From: Isoetes taiwanensis
Lineage: Eukaryota; Streptophyta; Lycopodiopsida; Isoetales; Isoetaceae
NCBI GenBank assembly: GCA_021234155.1
Contig: JAJEKV010000065.1
Coordinates: forward strand, 942,786-1,006,785
DNA: 64,000 nucleotides
Direction of reading: 5' to 3'
This document shows, in pieces, positions 52,150-64,000 of the stretch. The notes below the pieces were generated by a model. It saw only the letters and a program-made list of their open reading frames with translations. It ran no database searches and had not been told where the DNA came from. The position numbers were made by a program, and so were the translations under genes. The first letter of the stretch is position 1. Each line of letters opens with the position of its first letter.

Positions 52150-55100
52150 TAAATTAAATAAGAGCAAAGACGTGTTTCCCGGAGGATGGGCCAACAAAGA
52201 AGGATATATCAGTGCGGGATGAGAAGACGAATTGAAGTATGCATTGAATCCATCCAGTAGTCCCGAAAAGATAATGATTGGGTGCCCAATTATTATGGTA
52301 GCATAGACGGAACATGTCTCTTCCTTCCAAGAGCAAAAGAAGAGAACCATAGAGGTCAGCCAACAGTTTGTGGTTATAGTACATAGTTCTGTACCTAGTC
52401 AGCTGAGTCTCATTAAGAAGGAAATTGTTGATTGACGTAGAAACATCCAAAGGCAATGAAGTTGCACAACCCTCTCGCAAAAATGCTGCCCACAAATCTT
52501 CACTTTCTTTCAGGTGTCTCCTATGCCCTTTTTTCATGAGAAAAGATTCCATAGAGGAGGCAATGTCATTCTTCATAATGTGGTCGGGTTGAAGTCCGAT
52601 TTGAAAGGAGGCTGGCTGTTTGCCGAATTTATTTCTCCCCTCTCCACGCTAGAATTCAAGATACTCTAGGATCATCGGTGAGAAACAAATTAGAATCCAC
52701 AACATTAAGATTTGAAGCAAATAAACCGTAGTGTCCCCTAAACCGCCCAAAGACCTCCCATTTCCTGTCAAAGTTAGTACCAAATTTCTTTTTATGAGCA
52801 GTTGCAATAGTCTCAAAGTCAAACTGAAAATGCATCTTAATCCAAAAGATAGAAGGATTCTTATGACCATATAACACGCGATTTCTTGCTTTCCAAATAT
52901 TCCATAAAGCTATGTAAATGATTGAATTTGTAAACATATCATTATCTTTGAATAAAGGAGAGGAGATCTCCATTATTCCCAATACCAAATCTAGCAAACA
53001 ATCCGGTTCCAAAATCATCTAACTTACAAAGAAAAAGAAAATATGAGAAAAGTCCTCAAGATTATTACAATTTAAGGGGCAATTTTGTCGAGATGTTAGG
53101 ATTTCTTTTGGAAACAGAGACCAGATTATTCAGACCGCCATTAGCAAGTAAACCGTGATAAAAATAGGAAATTTTGGAGGACAATAAGAATTCCAAACAT
53201 TATGGAAAAGACTCTTAAGCTGATCATAAGAAATAGACCATTTTAGCATAGCTTTGCAATTATCCATGTTAGAGGACATAGCATTATATACATCCTTCAC
53301 TTTGTAGACTCCTTTTCCTTTTATAGTCCAATCAGGTTTATCGGGATTGGGGATAAGTTTGTGAGAAAGGGTTTAATAAGAGCATAGATTTTTTATCGAT
53401 GATGTACCTCAATCATACCCTTCAGTCTAGTCCAAGAGATAACTCTCCCATCAATAATCAAGTCCTTAAGGTAAAGGAAACCAGACCTCGAGACCACTTC
53501 TTATATATTCTAGGATGCTTGATGGCAAGAACAGAGAATTTTGCTCAACTAAAATTGGATTCCGAAGATTGTAGTATCTTCATGAAGCTTTTCCCTAGCA
53601 ATAAAATTGAAGTTAGGAGAGATAACATTCCAAGCCTTGATAAGATTACACATTAGAGGAGAAATATTAGTGGCGGTCTCAACCGATTGAAGGCGAATGA
53701 GGGAGCAAGTCTTTGAATAGAGGGGTGACCATGAGGATGACTCGGGTTAATCCAATATCGATGAGTTTACAGGTAGGAGAAGGATTCTCATGAATTGATT
53801 TCCATATAAACTTCCCCAAAGAAGAGCTTGTGCTTGTCTCGAAAAGATTTTTGCATCCTAAACCACCGGAAGATTTAAAACTGCAGATAGAATTCCAGTT
53901 GACCAAATGACTACCTTTCCAAATAAAGTTTTCGAGGATTTTCTCAAGCTCCAGATAGACACATTTTGGAGCCACCAAGGCTGTTGAGAAGTATACATGA
54001 GAGCTAGCAAGAACAAAGATTAGCAATAATAGTTCTCACTGCTAGAGAAAGATAGTTCCTGTAATTGTTCAGTTTCTTTTTTATTCTCAGGAGGATAGGA
54101 TCCCAAAGGCCTTTGATAGTATGATCCATAGCAAGAGGCATACCTAGAAGCTTGGTTGCCTGATTGGAGGGGAGGACATTTATCCCAAACTAAAGTTGGA
54201 GTATTGACATCTCCAATAATCAAACTTTTGTTCAAGTTCAAATGGATACCGAGATGCTTGCAGAGAATTGACCTAAAATCTTGAGGAAGAGATTGATGTT
54301 TTGAAGATCAGCATCAAGAAAGGAGAAGGTGTCATCAGCATATTGGAGAATGGTGATACTATCATTGGAATTTGGTAGATTTAGGCCTTTTAAATGAGCT
54401 GAATTCTGATAATGCAAAACAACCTTAGTTAGGAGCTCAGACCAAGAAGAATAAATAGGGAGCAAGAGGACATCCTTGCCTTACTCCACAAGAGAGAGGG
54501 AAGAAACCAGTGGGTACACCATTTATAAGAATAGCTGAGTTTGATCTAGCATTCAGACCATGAATAAGATTAATAATCTTTGGATGGAAACCAATTTTGG
54601 ACATTGCAAAATCTAAGAAATCCCACCTAACAGAATCAAATGCTCTCTTGAAATCTAATTTAAGGAGAATGCAATTTTGATTTGAAATTTTATTCCAGTG
54701 CAGACCCTCCATAGCAGCCACATAGTTATCCAGAATGAATCTATTTGGAAGAAAAGCAGATTGAGTTGGGCTAATATTTCTTTGAAGAAAGTTTTTGATC
54801 CTGAGAGCAATGATCTTGGCACAAAGTTTATATGTAGTGTTTGTGAGAGAGATTGGTCTCCAGTCTTGGAACTTTGAAGGGTGATCAACCTTAGGAACCA
54901 AAGTGATCAGGCCCTTTGGAAATAGAAGGATGAAGATGATTAGAATTCAGTAAGTAAAACTAGAGATCAGGTCATTTCTGAAAATGTCCTTAATTTGATA
55001 TAAAATTCAGCTGGGAAACCATCAGGGCCAGGAGATTTACCATTACTAAAGGACTTGAGGGTGTCATAAATCTCATTATGAGAAGGAATGGCAGCCAGAG

Positions 55101-56464
55101 ACTCGTCCATGGATTCCAGAGGATCAGGTAAAATATTATTGACTAAGGAATAAAAGTCATTTGCATCCGAGATCTCATTGGGAGGAATTGGTTTGTCTTT
55201 AAAAAGGTCCATGTATCTACTCTTGAAGAAATTAGCAATGTCAGAATGAGAATTATATTTAATATCCTGATCATCAATAGTCTCAAGAATGGAGTTTCTA
55301 AGAACTCTACTTTTGGCTACCCCAAAGAAAAACACGAGGAGCGAGTCCATATCATTAGTATATTTGATCTTGCATCTAATTGCAGAGCCTTTAGCTTCAA
55401 TCTCCTCAATACTTTTGATTTTTCTCTCAAGAATTTCTTCCCCTACTTGAAGGTTAAATTTTGGAAGGATCATTTTGGAGTAATGATCTAATTTCCTTCA
55501 TATACATGAGAAGCTGGTTTTTTCTTTCTGCACTTATCTTTGATAAGCTTAGACCAGTTCTTAATCCATCTTTTGACTTCCTTGATTTTTAGAGTAGAAA
55601 AGCTTCATAGGAGGCATAGAGTTACCAACAAACCTATTGGTCACTCATCATAGAAAGTTCTCAATTGGGAGCGAGAAATTTTCATTTCGAGAAGAGAAGA
55701 GTTAAATTTACAAGGAGTGCTCCCTTCTCTTTGAATCCTAATAGCATGGGAGGTATGAAGGAATTGAGGCTGATGGTCGAAATGGAGGTTCCTTCATCAC
55801 TTGTTACATAACTATTGTCCCAAAAAAGGTTTGTAGATGGATTGGAAACATAAAATCTGTCAAGAGTGCAATAAACCCTTGCTCTATCTTTTTGCTTATT
55901 AGACCAAGTGTAGGTGGCTGTGGAAGAGGGAATATGAATGAGATTGTTATCAGAGATAAGCAGATCCCAGTTCTGCTTTTCAGTTGAGGACATATTTATT
56001 TTATTTCCCAACTTAAAATCCCAAGAAGGGGTATTATTGAAGTCTCCAAAGAACAATCCAGGTTGTCTATAGTTTGAGATCCCAACCAACTATTAATTTC
56101 ACTCCATATAGGTTCCTATATTTTTTGGAGAGGTAGGGGCATATATATTGATGATTCCAAAGTTGGAATTCGAAACAGAGCAAATCATAGCCTGCCAAGC
56201 TTTGGAAGGGCTATTGTAGAAGGAGGAATGCTTGATGTCTTTTTTCCAAACAATGGCTAAACCACCACTAGCCCCAGAAGAGTTAATCCAGATTGAAGAA
56301 GAAGAAGGGTATATCCAATCCCCCAAATTGCTACATTCAAAAGAGGGAAGTTTAAGCTCTTGAAGAAGGATTATATCAGCATTATACATCCTGATTTGAG
56401 CAATAGCCCTTCTTCTTTTCAAAGGACCTTTTATGCCTCTAAGGTTCCAGGAAAGAATCTTCAT
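52150..56464 (-). pseudogene. L1 ORF2 (endonuclease, reverse transcriptase, zinc region), interrupted
   Basis: It starts MKILSWNLRGIKGPLKRR at 56464. The endonuclease continues with LLQELKL, INIYAPTSP, LFFGDFNNTPSWD and TYTWSNKQKDRARVYCTLDR (to about 55850). RT begins with NGKSPGPDGFPAEFY near 55030, then a 154-codon open frame (54901-54437) with FQDWRPISLTNTTYKLCAKI, LLKLDFKRAFDSVRWDFLDF and CGVRQGCPLAPYLFF. YADDTFSFL follows near 54340, then thumb and connector pieces (KSSGGLGCKNLFETSTSSSL near 53850) and WNIWKARNRVLYG near 52900. Frameshifts separate these blocks. Catalytic boxes are intact. Confidence 0.88.
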
Positions 56465-56491
56465 TATAAGTAGGAAGATAGAAAAGGCAAA

Positions 56492-59396
56492 TTATAATCT
56501 ATTCTTTCTTGATTTTCTCTTACTTCTGGTATTTTGAGCAGGAGTTTTATTTAGACCAGACAAGATCAATCCCAATTTATCTCCATCCTTTTTAGATGAT
56601 TTTTTCACAGAATGACTCTTCTCAGACTTAGGATCAATACTAAAATTTTCATTTAAATATTCTTCTTTATCCCAGTTCTCTTTATCACTCCCAAAACCAT
56701 CATTATCACTATAATCAGAACATCCTCCAGGAAAGAATTGAAACATAGGATTAATGTTAATAGGGTTTACATTAACATTTGAAGGAGCAGAAGTAAGAAC
56801 TTGCCTGGTACTTTCTTTTTCTTGAAGCTCCACAATTTGAGTGTCTTCAGGGGTATCAGGAACAAAATCAGGAGCAATCAGAGTAGCAGGTGCAGAATCA
56901 TTCCCCATCTCATTTATTGTAAGTCCCTTCAAAAGTGAGATTTGTGGAGCGAGATTTTGCAGAGAGGCCATCTGCTCAGCAAACTTATCTGATATTCTAA
57001 TTAGACTTATAGAGGAATCCATCACAGGAGAGTCAAGGTCAATTAGGGAGGGCAGCTCTTCAATGTTTGTACCAGCAGACTGAGTATGTATATGAGAAGT
57101 GGCTAAGGGATGGATAGGTGAGGGACAATTCTGGGAAACACATTTTTTGCTATTATTTAATTCAGAATCAAGCTTACCATTAAGGTCAGATAATACCTGG
57201 AAAGGATTAGAGCAGTTGACTTTGAAGTTGACTTGCTGATGTTCTGACTCTTGAGTCAAATCTGCAGTACTTTGATCATTGATATTGGACAAATGATTGT
57301 CCATTTTAGTCTCATCGACTTTTTGTCTTGCTGATTCAAATTAGCCGATTAATCGGTATTTTAACATGTGAATTCACCGAGAGGAATTCAATTTGAAACT
57401 TTGATTTGTCAGAGATTTTGTAGTTAATGACCCACTCTTACTTTTATTCTTGATAGGATAATCCATAAGGTTGTTGGAACATTGACCTTTTTCTTGATTT
57501 TTGGTCTCTTTGGCCTCTTTGATTATTTCACTCAGAGTGAAATTTAACATATCAGTAGCCTGAGGAGTTTTTCCAGTCATAATACCTTTGACTATAAGTT
57601 TTGGCTCACCAATTGTTAGGGCTCGAGCTTTTGAAGGGATTGAGAACTCTTCTTCACATATTTTGTCTTTGCCTCTTATTTCATCACGTCTTTGACCTTG
57701 TTTTTACGGATTCTCTTGTAGCTTCCATTGACTTTTGTCCATTTGAATCTATCATTTTTTCGCAGACCTTTGGCTGGGGATCCTGTTTCCATTTATTGCA
57801 GTGCTTTTAGTAGACTGATCACTTAAAGCATGATGATTGGGATCCTTATCTGGAACCTGAGCAGCTTGATGAGGTCTGTTGACTTGAGGATTCTCTGTTA
57901 ACAGTTTGCATTCTGAGTACCAGAAATGCCTATGAGTGCATTTCTGACATTGTGAGGGCAGTCCAGACCATCTAAGACTTAATAGAGATTCATGGCCAAA
58001 AGCATCTGTAAAAGGAATGGATAGGGTATATCTTTGGATAGATCAAGCTGAACAAAGCTTAAGGAGGTTTGGCCGGGGAGTATTCCGCGGAAATATAAGT
58101 TCCAATAGAGTTAAAGAGGAGTTTAAAGCAATCTTCATCCCAATATATTGGATTCAGGCCAAATAATGATGTGGAAGCAATGCACAAATTATTCATTTGA
58201 TCAATATCAAGCTTTGGGTGCCATTTAAGGAAGATCAATTGAGAGGTCTCATAGGTTAAGGGACCAAAGTTCAGAAAGAAATTGGCTGATTTAGAATTCC
58301 CACATTCAAGCATAATGTAGGGATAATTGAGCCAATATATAGCCTGAATAAGGATACCTTTATGAAGTTTGAGAAGAAAGGCCCACAATTTATCTAATTT
58401 CATGCCACTTTTTGAACCTTAATAATCACGGCAGAGAGTTTGATAAAGCATGAATTTTTGAATGAACAATCGGAAGATTTAGAGAAATACCATGGTAGAT
58501 GTTCATCTTCCGGTCTTTGAGATGAGGAATTGTGGTGCGCTTGAGTCTTTCATCCAATTCTTCATTTGAGCGGATCTCCTGGTGGCCTCTAGCAACTCCA
58601 TAAGGAACAGGGGCTTGAGTGACAGGATTTATGGGATGAAGGATACCCCTATGATCGGGATCAGCAGAAAGGTTGTCCCAATGCGGAACGCGATGAGAAA
58701 TTGGATCCATTGAAGACGAGAAAGGAAGCAGATTGTCAAAGTTCCCAAAAAGGATTGTATCGGAAGGTTGATCTTGAAAGGAGATCAGATTTTGGAGCAC
58801 TGAGGATCGATCGGAGGCGGGAAGATTCGCGAATGCGTGTAGAATAGCCAAATGTTTAGGGTTTTTAGGTAAATTGGAGACCATTGCGAAAAATTCAGGA
58901 GGAAACAACAAAAGATCATGCAAAACTTTTAACAATTGGAAAGGGGGGAAAAAGATAACAGGAAACAGGGGACAGAAACTAAAAGCATGAAGCAAAATTA
59001 ACCCAAAGAATTTGGATGCCATACAATGCAATAATCAAGTGTCGAAGAGACATGATACAATTCGTAGAGAAATTTGGGGAAATTAGTGAATTGAGCAGGA
59101 TCTTGAGGTGAATAAACTTCAACAGAGATCATGTAGTCCAACCATTCACAATGAACTCGAAATTTTCCTGCTGGGCCGAATGCACTTGAACCCAGAAATT
59201 CCTCCAGCCACGAATTTGTGATTTGAACTTCAAATTCAACCGTGTTTGGCACAAAAGAATACTCAGAGCTGAACAGATTATCCGGGAAGAACTGATGAAT
59301 GATTAAGGAATTCCAAAGATCAGTGGTCGAGCCCTTCAAAAAACCACACGAGATTCTAGATTTCTCCCTTATAATTGTGAAAACTGAGGTTTCCAT
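56492..59396 (-). pseudogene. L1 ORF1 (DUF4283-type, zinc knuckle), interrupted
   Basis: The minus-strand pieces 59396-58998, 59031-58426, 58403-58059, 57580-57374 and 57304-56492 belong together. The middle part (ANFFLNFGPLTYETSQLIFL, KWHPKLDI) fits the DUF4283 domain of plant L1 ORF1. It is followed near 57960-57920 by a zinc-knuckle-like CQKCTHRHFWYSEC (Cys-X2-Cys-X3-His-X5-Cys, slightly off the usual spacing). The C-terminal 270 codons are open, acidic and Ser/Asn-rich, and end in basic KRKSRKNRL. It would be the RNA-binding protein of the L1 particle. Confidence 0.75.
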
Positions 59397-60350
59397 GAAT
59401 CAGACGAAAGAAAGGGTGATACTGCTGCATAAGTATAGGAAAAAGGTAGTCAATTTGAAGAACAGAATGTGAAGAATCCAACTGAAGCTACCCTTCTACA
59501 AGGGCAGCAGATTGATCCACAAAAATTCTTCCTCAAATCTCAGAAATTTCAAATTTTCCCATATCTTGAATCAAGAAAGAGTTTGAAACAGAAAATATGG
59601 GAAAAAGACAAAAAAGGCAAGAAAATAGGCGCACGTCCATTTTTCATGTGGAAGGATTCGTCCCCTTCTCTTAAATTTCCCAAAGAGGTGCATGCATCTA
59701 ATATACCCACAAATGCAATTTTATCTGCAATAATGGGCTGAGATTCCATCTGTTTGAATAGTTGAAGAGCCTCCTTTCCATTCTCATTTTGGGCATATGA
59801 TGAGATCATGGTACTCCAGGAGACAACATTCCGCTCGGACATTCTTCGAAGACCACCTTGCATCACTTAAACGCCATACTTGGAGTACATGCTTACAAAG
59901 GGTCGCGTACCAACTACAACATCCAGGTCCAATTCACTATTTTCAATGCAATAATATACCCTCCTATCCTCTTCAAGGATTTCCAAGTAGGAACATGCAT
60001 CTTTGAACGTATATTTATTGGGTTTTACACCATCTTTGCATTCTCCAAAACAACCAAATTGCCCCTTACGCCGCCCAAGCGACATATACAAATGATCATG
60101 ATATTCCATGAGAAAATTTATTCTCAAGATCAAGGAATGCTAGTTGCTCAAATCTTGTGTTCTCGATTTGCCAAATTCTCCATCATATTGTATGGCATTA
60201 TTATGTCCTCTACTTTGCAAGTTTCACTTGTGATACAAGTAGCAATCATATTTTCCACAAGCTACAGCAATATTTGCCATTGTGCAATTATTGTGGATGA
60301 GGTTCTTTACACAATAGTTGACATGTTTTATGTCCTAAGCGAGAAAATAC

Positions 60351-63300
60351 ACGCTACTATACAAACCACTAATTATTTTGCTAGTTGTGGGGTGATTTTG
60401 CCTCTACTTGCTCTGTTTTGTAAGGTTGAATTTTCTGTTATACGTGGATCAGGACCCAACGAAACAGAAGCATGGTTGAGGCCCATCGTATTTAGCAAGT
60501 AGACTTCTAGCTGCTCGAACTATTGGGCAGCTTTTTCAAGGGAAATGGTGTGAGTAGGCGGGCAAAGCTACTGAAAGATTTTAGCAGAAAGGAAGAGTTA
60601 TACAAATGTTGCTTCACATGAGAAAGCTGCTCCGGGCACGAGGAATTGGTGAGGTCAGCGATATGTATGAATTGTTGAATGCTATTGAGCATAGCAGAGA
60701 AGATGAGCACAAACCATTATTCATTCATACCCTATTATTTCTACGCCCATTTGATATTTTATCAACAATTGCCCGCAATCCGAGGAAAAACTGCGAGTAT
60801 ATGATGGGGATTTTTCTGTCTCCTTGGCTTGTATGGAATGAGTACTTGCGGGTAAGAGTTAGAACTACTTTCGCAAAATAAGCAACAAAGGTCCAAAACC
60901 TTGTACATAACAAAGAAATATGTGGTCTTCCCCATGGTCACTAGTGTGCCCAAGACCAATATTTACAGCGTTATGTACTTGTAACTATTTCAAGTAAAGA
61001 ATGAGACCTACCTATAGAGATGATGGATATGATGATTATGCAAGAGAGGCTGTATCCGGGAGGATTTTTTGTTGATCAATTCCTTCGACAAACATGCCTT
61101 CAATTCAATACTAGAAGGCCGCTTTGTTCAAGAGATTCAAAAATGTTAGTTGTTGGGTTTTCAACCGACGGCTTATGTCTTGATCAGCTTACCTTTGATG
61201 ATCGAAGAAGGTTGTTGTTAGCCCCATTGCTTCTTTTTAGACTTTGGCCTTCTCTTTTATCAGGCAATTCCAACATTGACATCTTTCTCCCCTTGTGTGA
61301 TCGATAAGTAGCTTAAATGGTGGTGTCGAGCTCTTGCTCAAACTGTAATGTTGTTACTCCAATCGCGACCTTTGCTACACACTCGATATAGCATAGCAGA
61401 TTACATGATATCTAAGGAACTCATCCATCTTGCGGCATCTTTTCTCACACTGAATATTTCAATCTCTCGATCTTTGGTAAAACTGTAATGCTTGGTCGAA
61501 GTCTATGCGACCTTATGTGTTATTAAGACTAGCGATACTAAAGTAGCAGCACCACCGGATATTGTATCGAGGGAAAGAATCCTTCCAAAGTTTCTAGATT
61601 TGGTCCGGACTTTGGGGGTTCATCCATTGTAAGAAATCGTCGGTAATGTGTGAAGATAAGCGGCGAGGGCGGGGCGTAAAGAGTTCTTGAAAAATTTGGT
61701 CCAAAATCACGGAATGGTTATGGTGCATGGAACATCCTACGGCAAAGCATACAAGATGAAGTAGTTTCGCGAGAACAATTGAACACTTTTGGTAACATCG
61801 GTTTACAATTGAATACTTTTGGAATATCGGTTTCCTAGTAATTGGAGCAACAATGAAACAAGCGGATGCAGAGTTAATTAGGTTCCCATAACATGACCTT
61901 GTCTCTCAACTATTAACTAGTCATGAAAACGATAATCTCGAATGTAATAAAATGCACGTTACAGTCACACACCTAAAATACAAAATTCTTGCTAAAATAC
62001 AATTTTCTCTGATGCTTCTCATTGAGCAAATTTCTTAGTGCCAATTGCACTACCCCCTTCCAAAGGTTTTCTAGGTCCATTTAAATGTGACCAACTTAAG
62101 TACAGGTTAGGAACAACAAATAATTCTAAGGCTAGGATAAGCCACTGAGGTCAGGATCAACAAACAATGCTAGGATAACCAGTAATCACTTCTATTAGGC
62201 CAACTCGTCAGAGGATGAGGCCTTTGTGCATATTTATCAGCTTGAATGGAATGGATATGGGGAAAGAATATAAGAAAATAACTACAGTAGTTATCACCCC
62301 AATTGGTACTTATTTTAATAACTAACACATTCCAACATCATGGGCGCATACTTTAGCAAACAAGAAGAAGCAAGGTCAATATAAAATGCATAACACTGCA
62401 GTGTTCTCACATAAATTTGTACTACCCTCCAATGTCCAAAGTAAAGAAGGAATTGCTCGGCCAATAAAATTTTTTAATTGTATTATCAAACATTGCTACC
62501 ATAAATAAGAAAACCATGTATCAGACTCAAAATACAAAAGCTCGTATTATCCACCAGCAACATTAGAAGCTTGGCCAGCTACTCGCGTGAATACTGCTCG
62601 ATATGCCTATCCATGATTTTTGGCAACCTTTTGCCCGTCCAGTGTTTTTTTTTTTTTTTTTTGCTACATCATCAAACATTGTTGTTTTGTTATAAACAAC
62701 AAGCAACCATGTAGTGGATCCAACTATGGTGTTGTTAGACTACGTGTTTGGACAATGTCCTTATTGCTTTATGTTTTTTTGTTTATTAAAATACATTTTT
62801 TTTGTAGAAGGCTAGCATAAGAGTAATCTCGATAATTATAGGATATAGAGCTAGGTACGAATTTGATAGGTTCGAGATTTTACTTTAATTGCAGAAATGG
62901 TATCTAACCTTAAACAGACAATGAAAGCAGTTGTAATGCCGTACAAATTCTAGCTCCTATTTCTATGTGGTTGTATTTGCAGCATACAACTTGGAGTTCT
63001 ACACGGACATACAATGACTTACATTCTAGAAGATACAACTTGGAGTTCTACAAGGACATACACTGACTTACACTCTAGAAAATACAGGCCAGTGTATGAA
63101 GTTGCGAGTTAATATTTTTCCTTATCCTATTGGCTTCATAGAACTTACAAAGAGTTATGCGGTTATTGAAGACTATTCACTATTCTACTTTAACATGCTT
63201 AGAAATTTAATTCGCAAGGGTATTGCATCATTCCCTCTAACTATAAGCTAGAGATTGTGCAAGTGATTACATCGTAAACTTAAGCTCTTGGAATCCAAAA

Positions 63301-63834
63301 ACACATCTAGGCTATAAGTTATGACTCAAGCATTCTTACATCATATTGATACCATTCTTACACCATATCAATGAAATTTCAAATTAGCACTCTTGGTCTT
63401 GGTCATCCACTGGTCCAAACTTAAAACATAGAAATTGCATCGCACAAGCACCCCCGCATCAATGCTCATATATGGCTACGATCTCTAAAGGTGTCATATC
63501 TAGGTCTTGGAATTGTTGAGGTTGCTTTAGAACATAAAACAACAAATAACGCCCTCTTCCTACAAAGTATGTAAAGTCAGGGCAAAAAGAATAATAAAAA
63601 TCTCATGTCGGGAATCTCAAGTCATTAGCACCATGCTAGAAATAGGCTTGGTCCATGCACAATTCATAAACAAAGGAAAATAAAACAACACAAAACAAAA
63701 CCCCCCTTTCAAACCATTAATAACCCCAAACACATCAAATGACCCAACGAGAACCATGAAACGAAATGATAGCAAGAAACATGAAAACACACTCTCGGGC
63801 CACCGAAGGGCAACCCTCCGTCGCAAAGACCACC
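60351..63834. other. spacer, one unassigned ORF and small tandem repeats
   Basis: A 95-codon plus-strand frame at 61020-61307 (starts MMDMMIMQERLYPGGFF) shows no recognisable family. Segments near ACAATTGAACACTTTTGG are doubled at about 61777-61835. A 49-base unit starting ATACAACTTGGAGTTCTACA is tandemly doubled at 62984-63032 and 63033-63081. A T-run lies at 62645-62662. No gene can be supported. Confidence 0.4.
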
Positions 63835-63964
63835 TTTTTTTACCGTTCTAACATTTGGTGGTGGTGGTGAATTTTTGCTTTGACTTACAAAGGACACCTC
63901 AGGTTTGCATATTTTGTTTCCTTTCCTTTTCATAATTTATTTTTTTTTAACCGTTCTAACATTT
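63835..63964 (+). repeat. short dispersed repeat flanked by 22-base direct repeats
   Basis: A T-rich run plus ACCGTTCTAACATTT occurs at about 63835-63856 and again at about 63942-63964. The roughly 85 bases between start with four GGT units and continue GAATTTTTGCTTTGACTTAC and onward, matching 50165-50250. The flanking repeats could be a target duplication of a small insert or result from a repair event. Confidence 0.5.
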
Positions 63965-64000
63965 ATCTTATATGTTGCAACTTATGAACAAGATAGGTGA

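Larger units (their letters stand above)
51801..59663 (-). mobile_element. structurally full-length plant L1 (7.86 kb)
   Basis: The target duplication CCTTCTCTTAAATTT is at 51789-51803 (merging with the poly(T)) and at 59664-59678. The 3' poly(A) appears as about 30 T at 51801-51830. On the minus strand: a leader (59663-59397), ORF1 (59396-56492), ORF2 (56464 to about 52150) and a 3' UTR. Both ORFs carry stops or frameshifts, so it is inactive. It lies in a PPR pseudogene: the codons ...GNLREG are interrupted exactly, and KWIHSC resumes on the other side. Confidence 0.93.
51300..60350 (-). pseudogene. PPR (pentatricopeptide repeat) pseudogene split by a full-length L1
   Basis: Minus-strand PPR sequence lies on both sides of the L1 at 51801-59663. 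Upstream part: EIFSWNIMIICICRLG near 60100, DGVKPNKYTFKDACSYLEIL, VGTRPFVSMYSKYGV, then RRMSERNVVSWSTMISSYAQ and ADKIAFVGILDACTSLGNLR (59866-59680). After the insertion it resumes KWIHSCILRSGFESNI, then in shifted frames GNALIIMYLDIGSLEVAKML, MSERDIVLWNAIITAYI, TILKACSELTSLAEGKHIHA, ATAVVNMYGKCKRLDDAQ and LRSWNSIIAA (to about 51300). Several frameshifts and stops independent of the L1 show that it is a pseudogene. Functional relatives bind organellar RNA. Confidence 0.88.

Noticed and set aside
59858-60502. 214-codon plus-strand ORF
   Set aside because: It lies opposite PPR pseudogene sequence on the minus strand, is hydrophobic by composition and matches no family.

Overview
The window is nuclear DNA from a land plant. 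It carries spliced plant genes: a MORN-repeat phosphatidylinositol-4-phosphate 5-kinase, a GRAM/GEM-like protein, cytosolic ribosomal protein S15a, and broken copies of a PPR gene and a bulb-lectin gene. These sit in gene-poor sequence dominated by nested transposable elements. No species can be named from sequence alone. A seed-free vascular plant (for example a fern) would fit the style of the PPR and lectin copies and the abundance of LINEs, but this is only an inference.

Layout. 1-5.6 kb: 3'-incomplete PIP5K gene on the minus strand; its last exons lie beyond the left edge. 5.7-8.7 kb: AT-rich spacer. 8.7-22.6 kb: a transposon nest made of a decayed Ty3/gypsy chromovirus (minus), a LINE on the plus strand interrupted by a 5'-truncated L1, and a minus-strand LINE interrupted by a small hAT element with 8-bp target duplications. 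22.6-24.1 kb: a gypsy RNase H scrap and miniature inverted-repeat elements. 24.3-25.9 kb: the intact four-exon GRAM gene. 26-29 kb: spacer with tandem duplications. 28.9-37.8 kb: two converging head-to-tail arrays of LINE copies, plus-strand copies from the left and minus-strand copies from the right. Neighbouring copies are joined by microsatellites, and a complete 432-bp LTR element of TRIM type lies in one copy. 38-40.8 kb: broken coiled-coil and bulb-lectin sequences. 43.5-44.1 kb: the intact three-exon RPS15A gene with a telo-box. 46.9-49 kb: a LINE scrap and a truncated L1. 51.3-60.1 kb: a PPR pseudogene split by a 7.9-kb structurally complete L1. 60.2-64 kb: spacer.

Main observation. 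At least nine LINE 3' ends share a short terminal module. It is a 4-5-bp stem-loop (GGTCT or a covarying version of it), then roughly GACATAATAAA, then a microsatellite that differs from copy to copy. In the arrays the 5'-truncated start of one LINE copy lies directly against the microsatellite tail of another. I read this as a plant LINE lineage with stringent, hairpin-type 3'-end recognition that makes microsatellites and may insert into them. This is distinct from the poly(A)-tailed plant L1 elements in the same window. Exon borders of the three spliced genes were worked out by hand from GT-AG sites and reading phase; transposon borders are approximate unless target duplications are stated.
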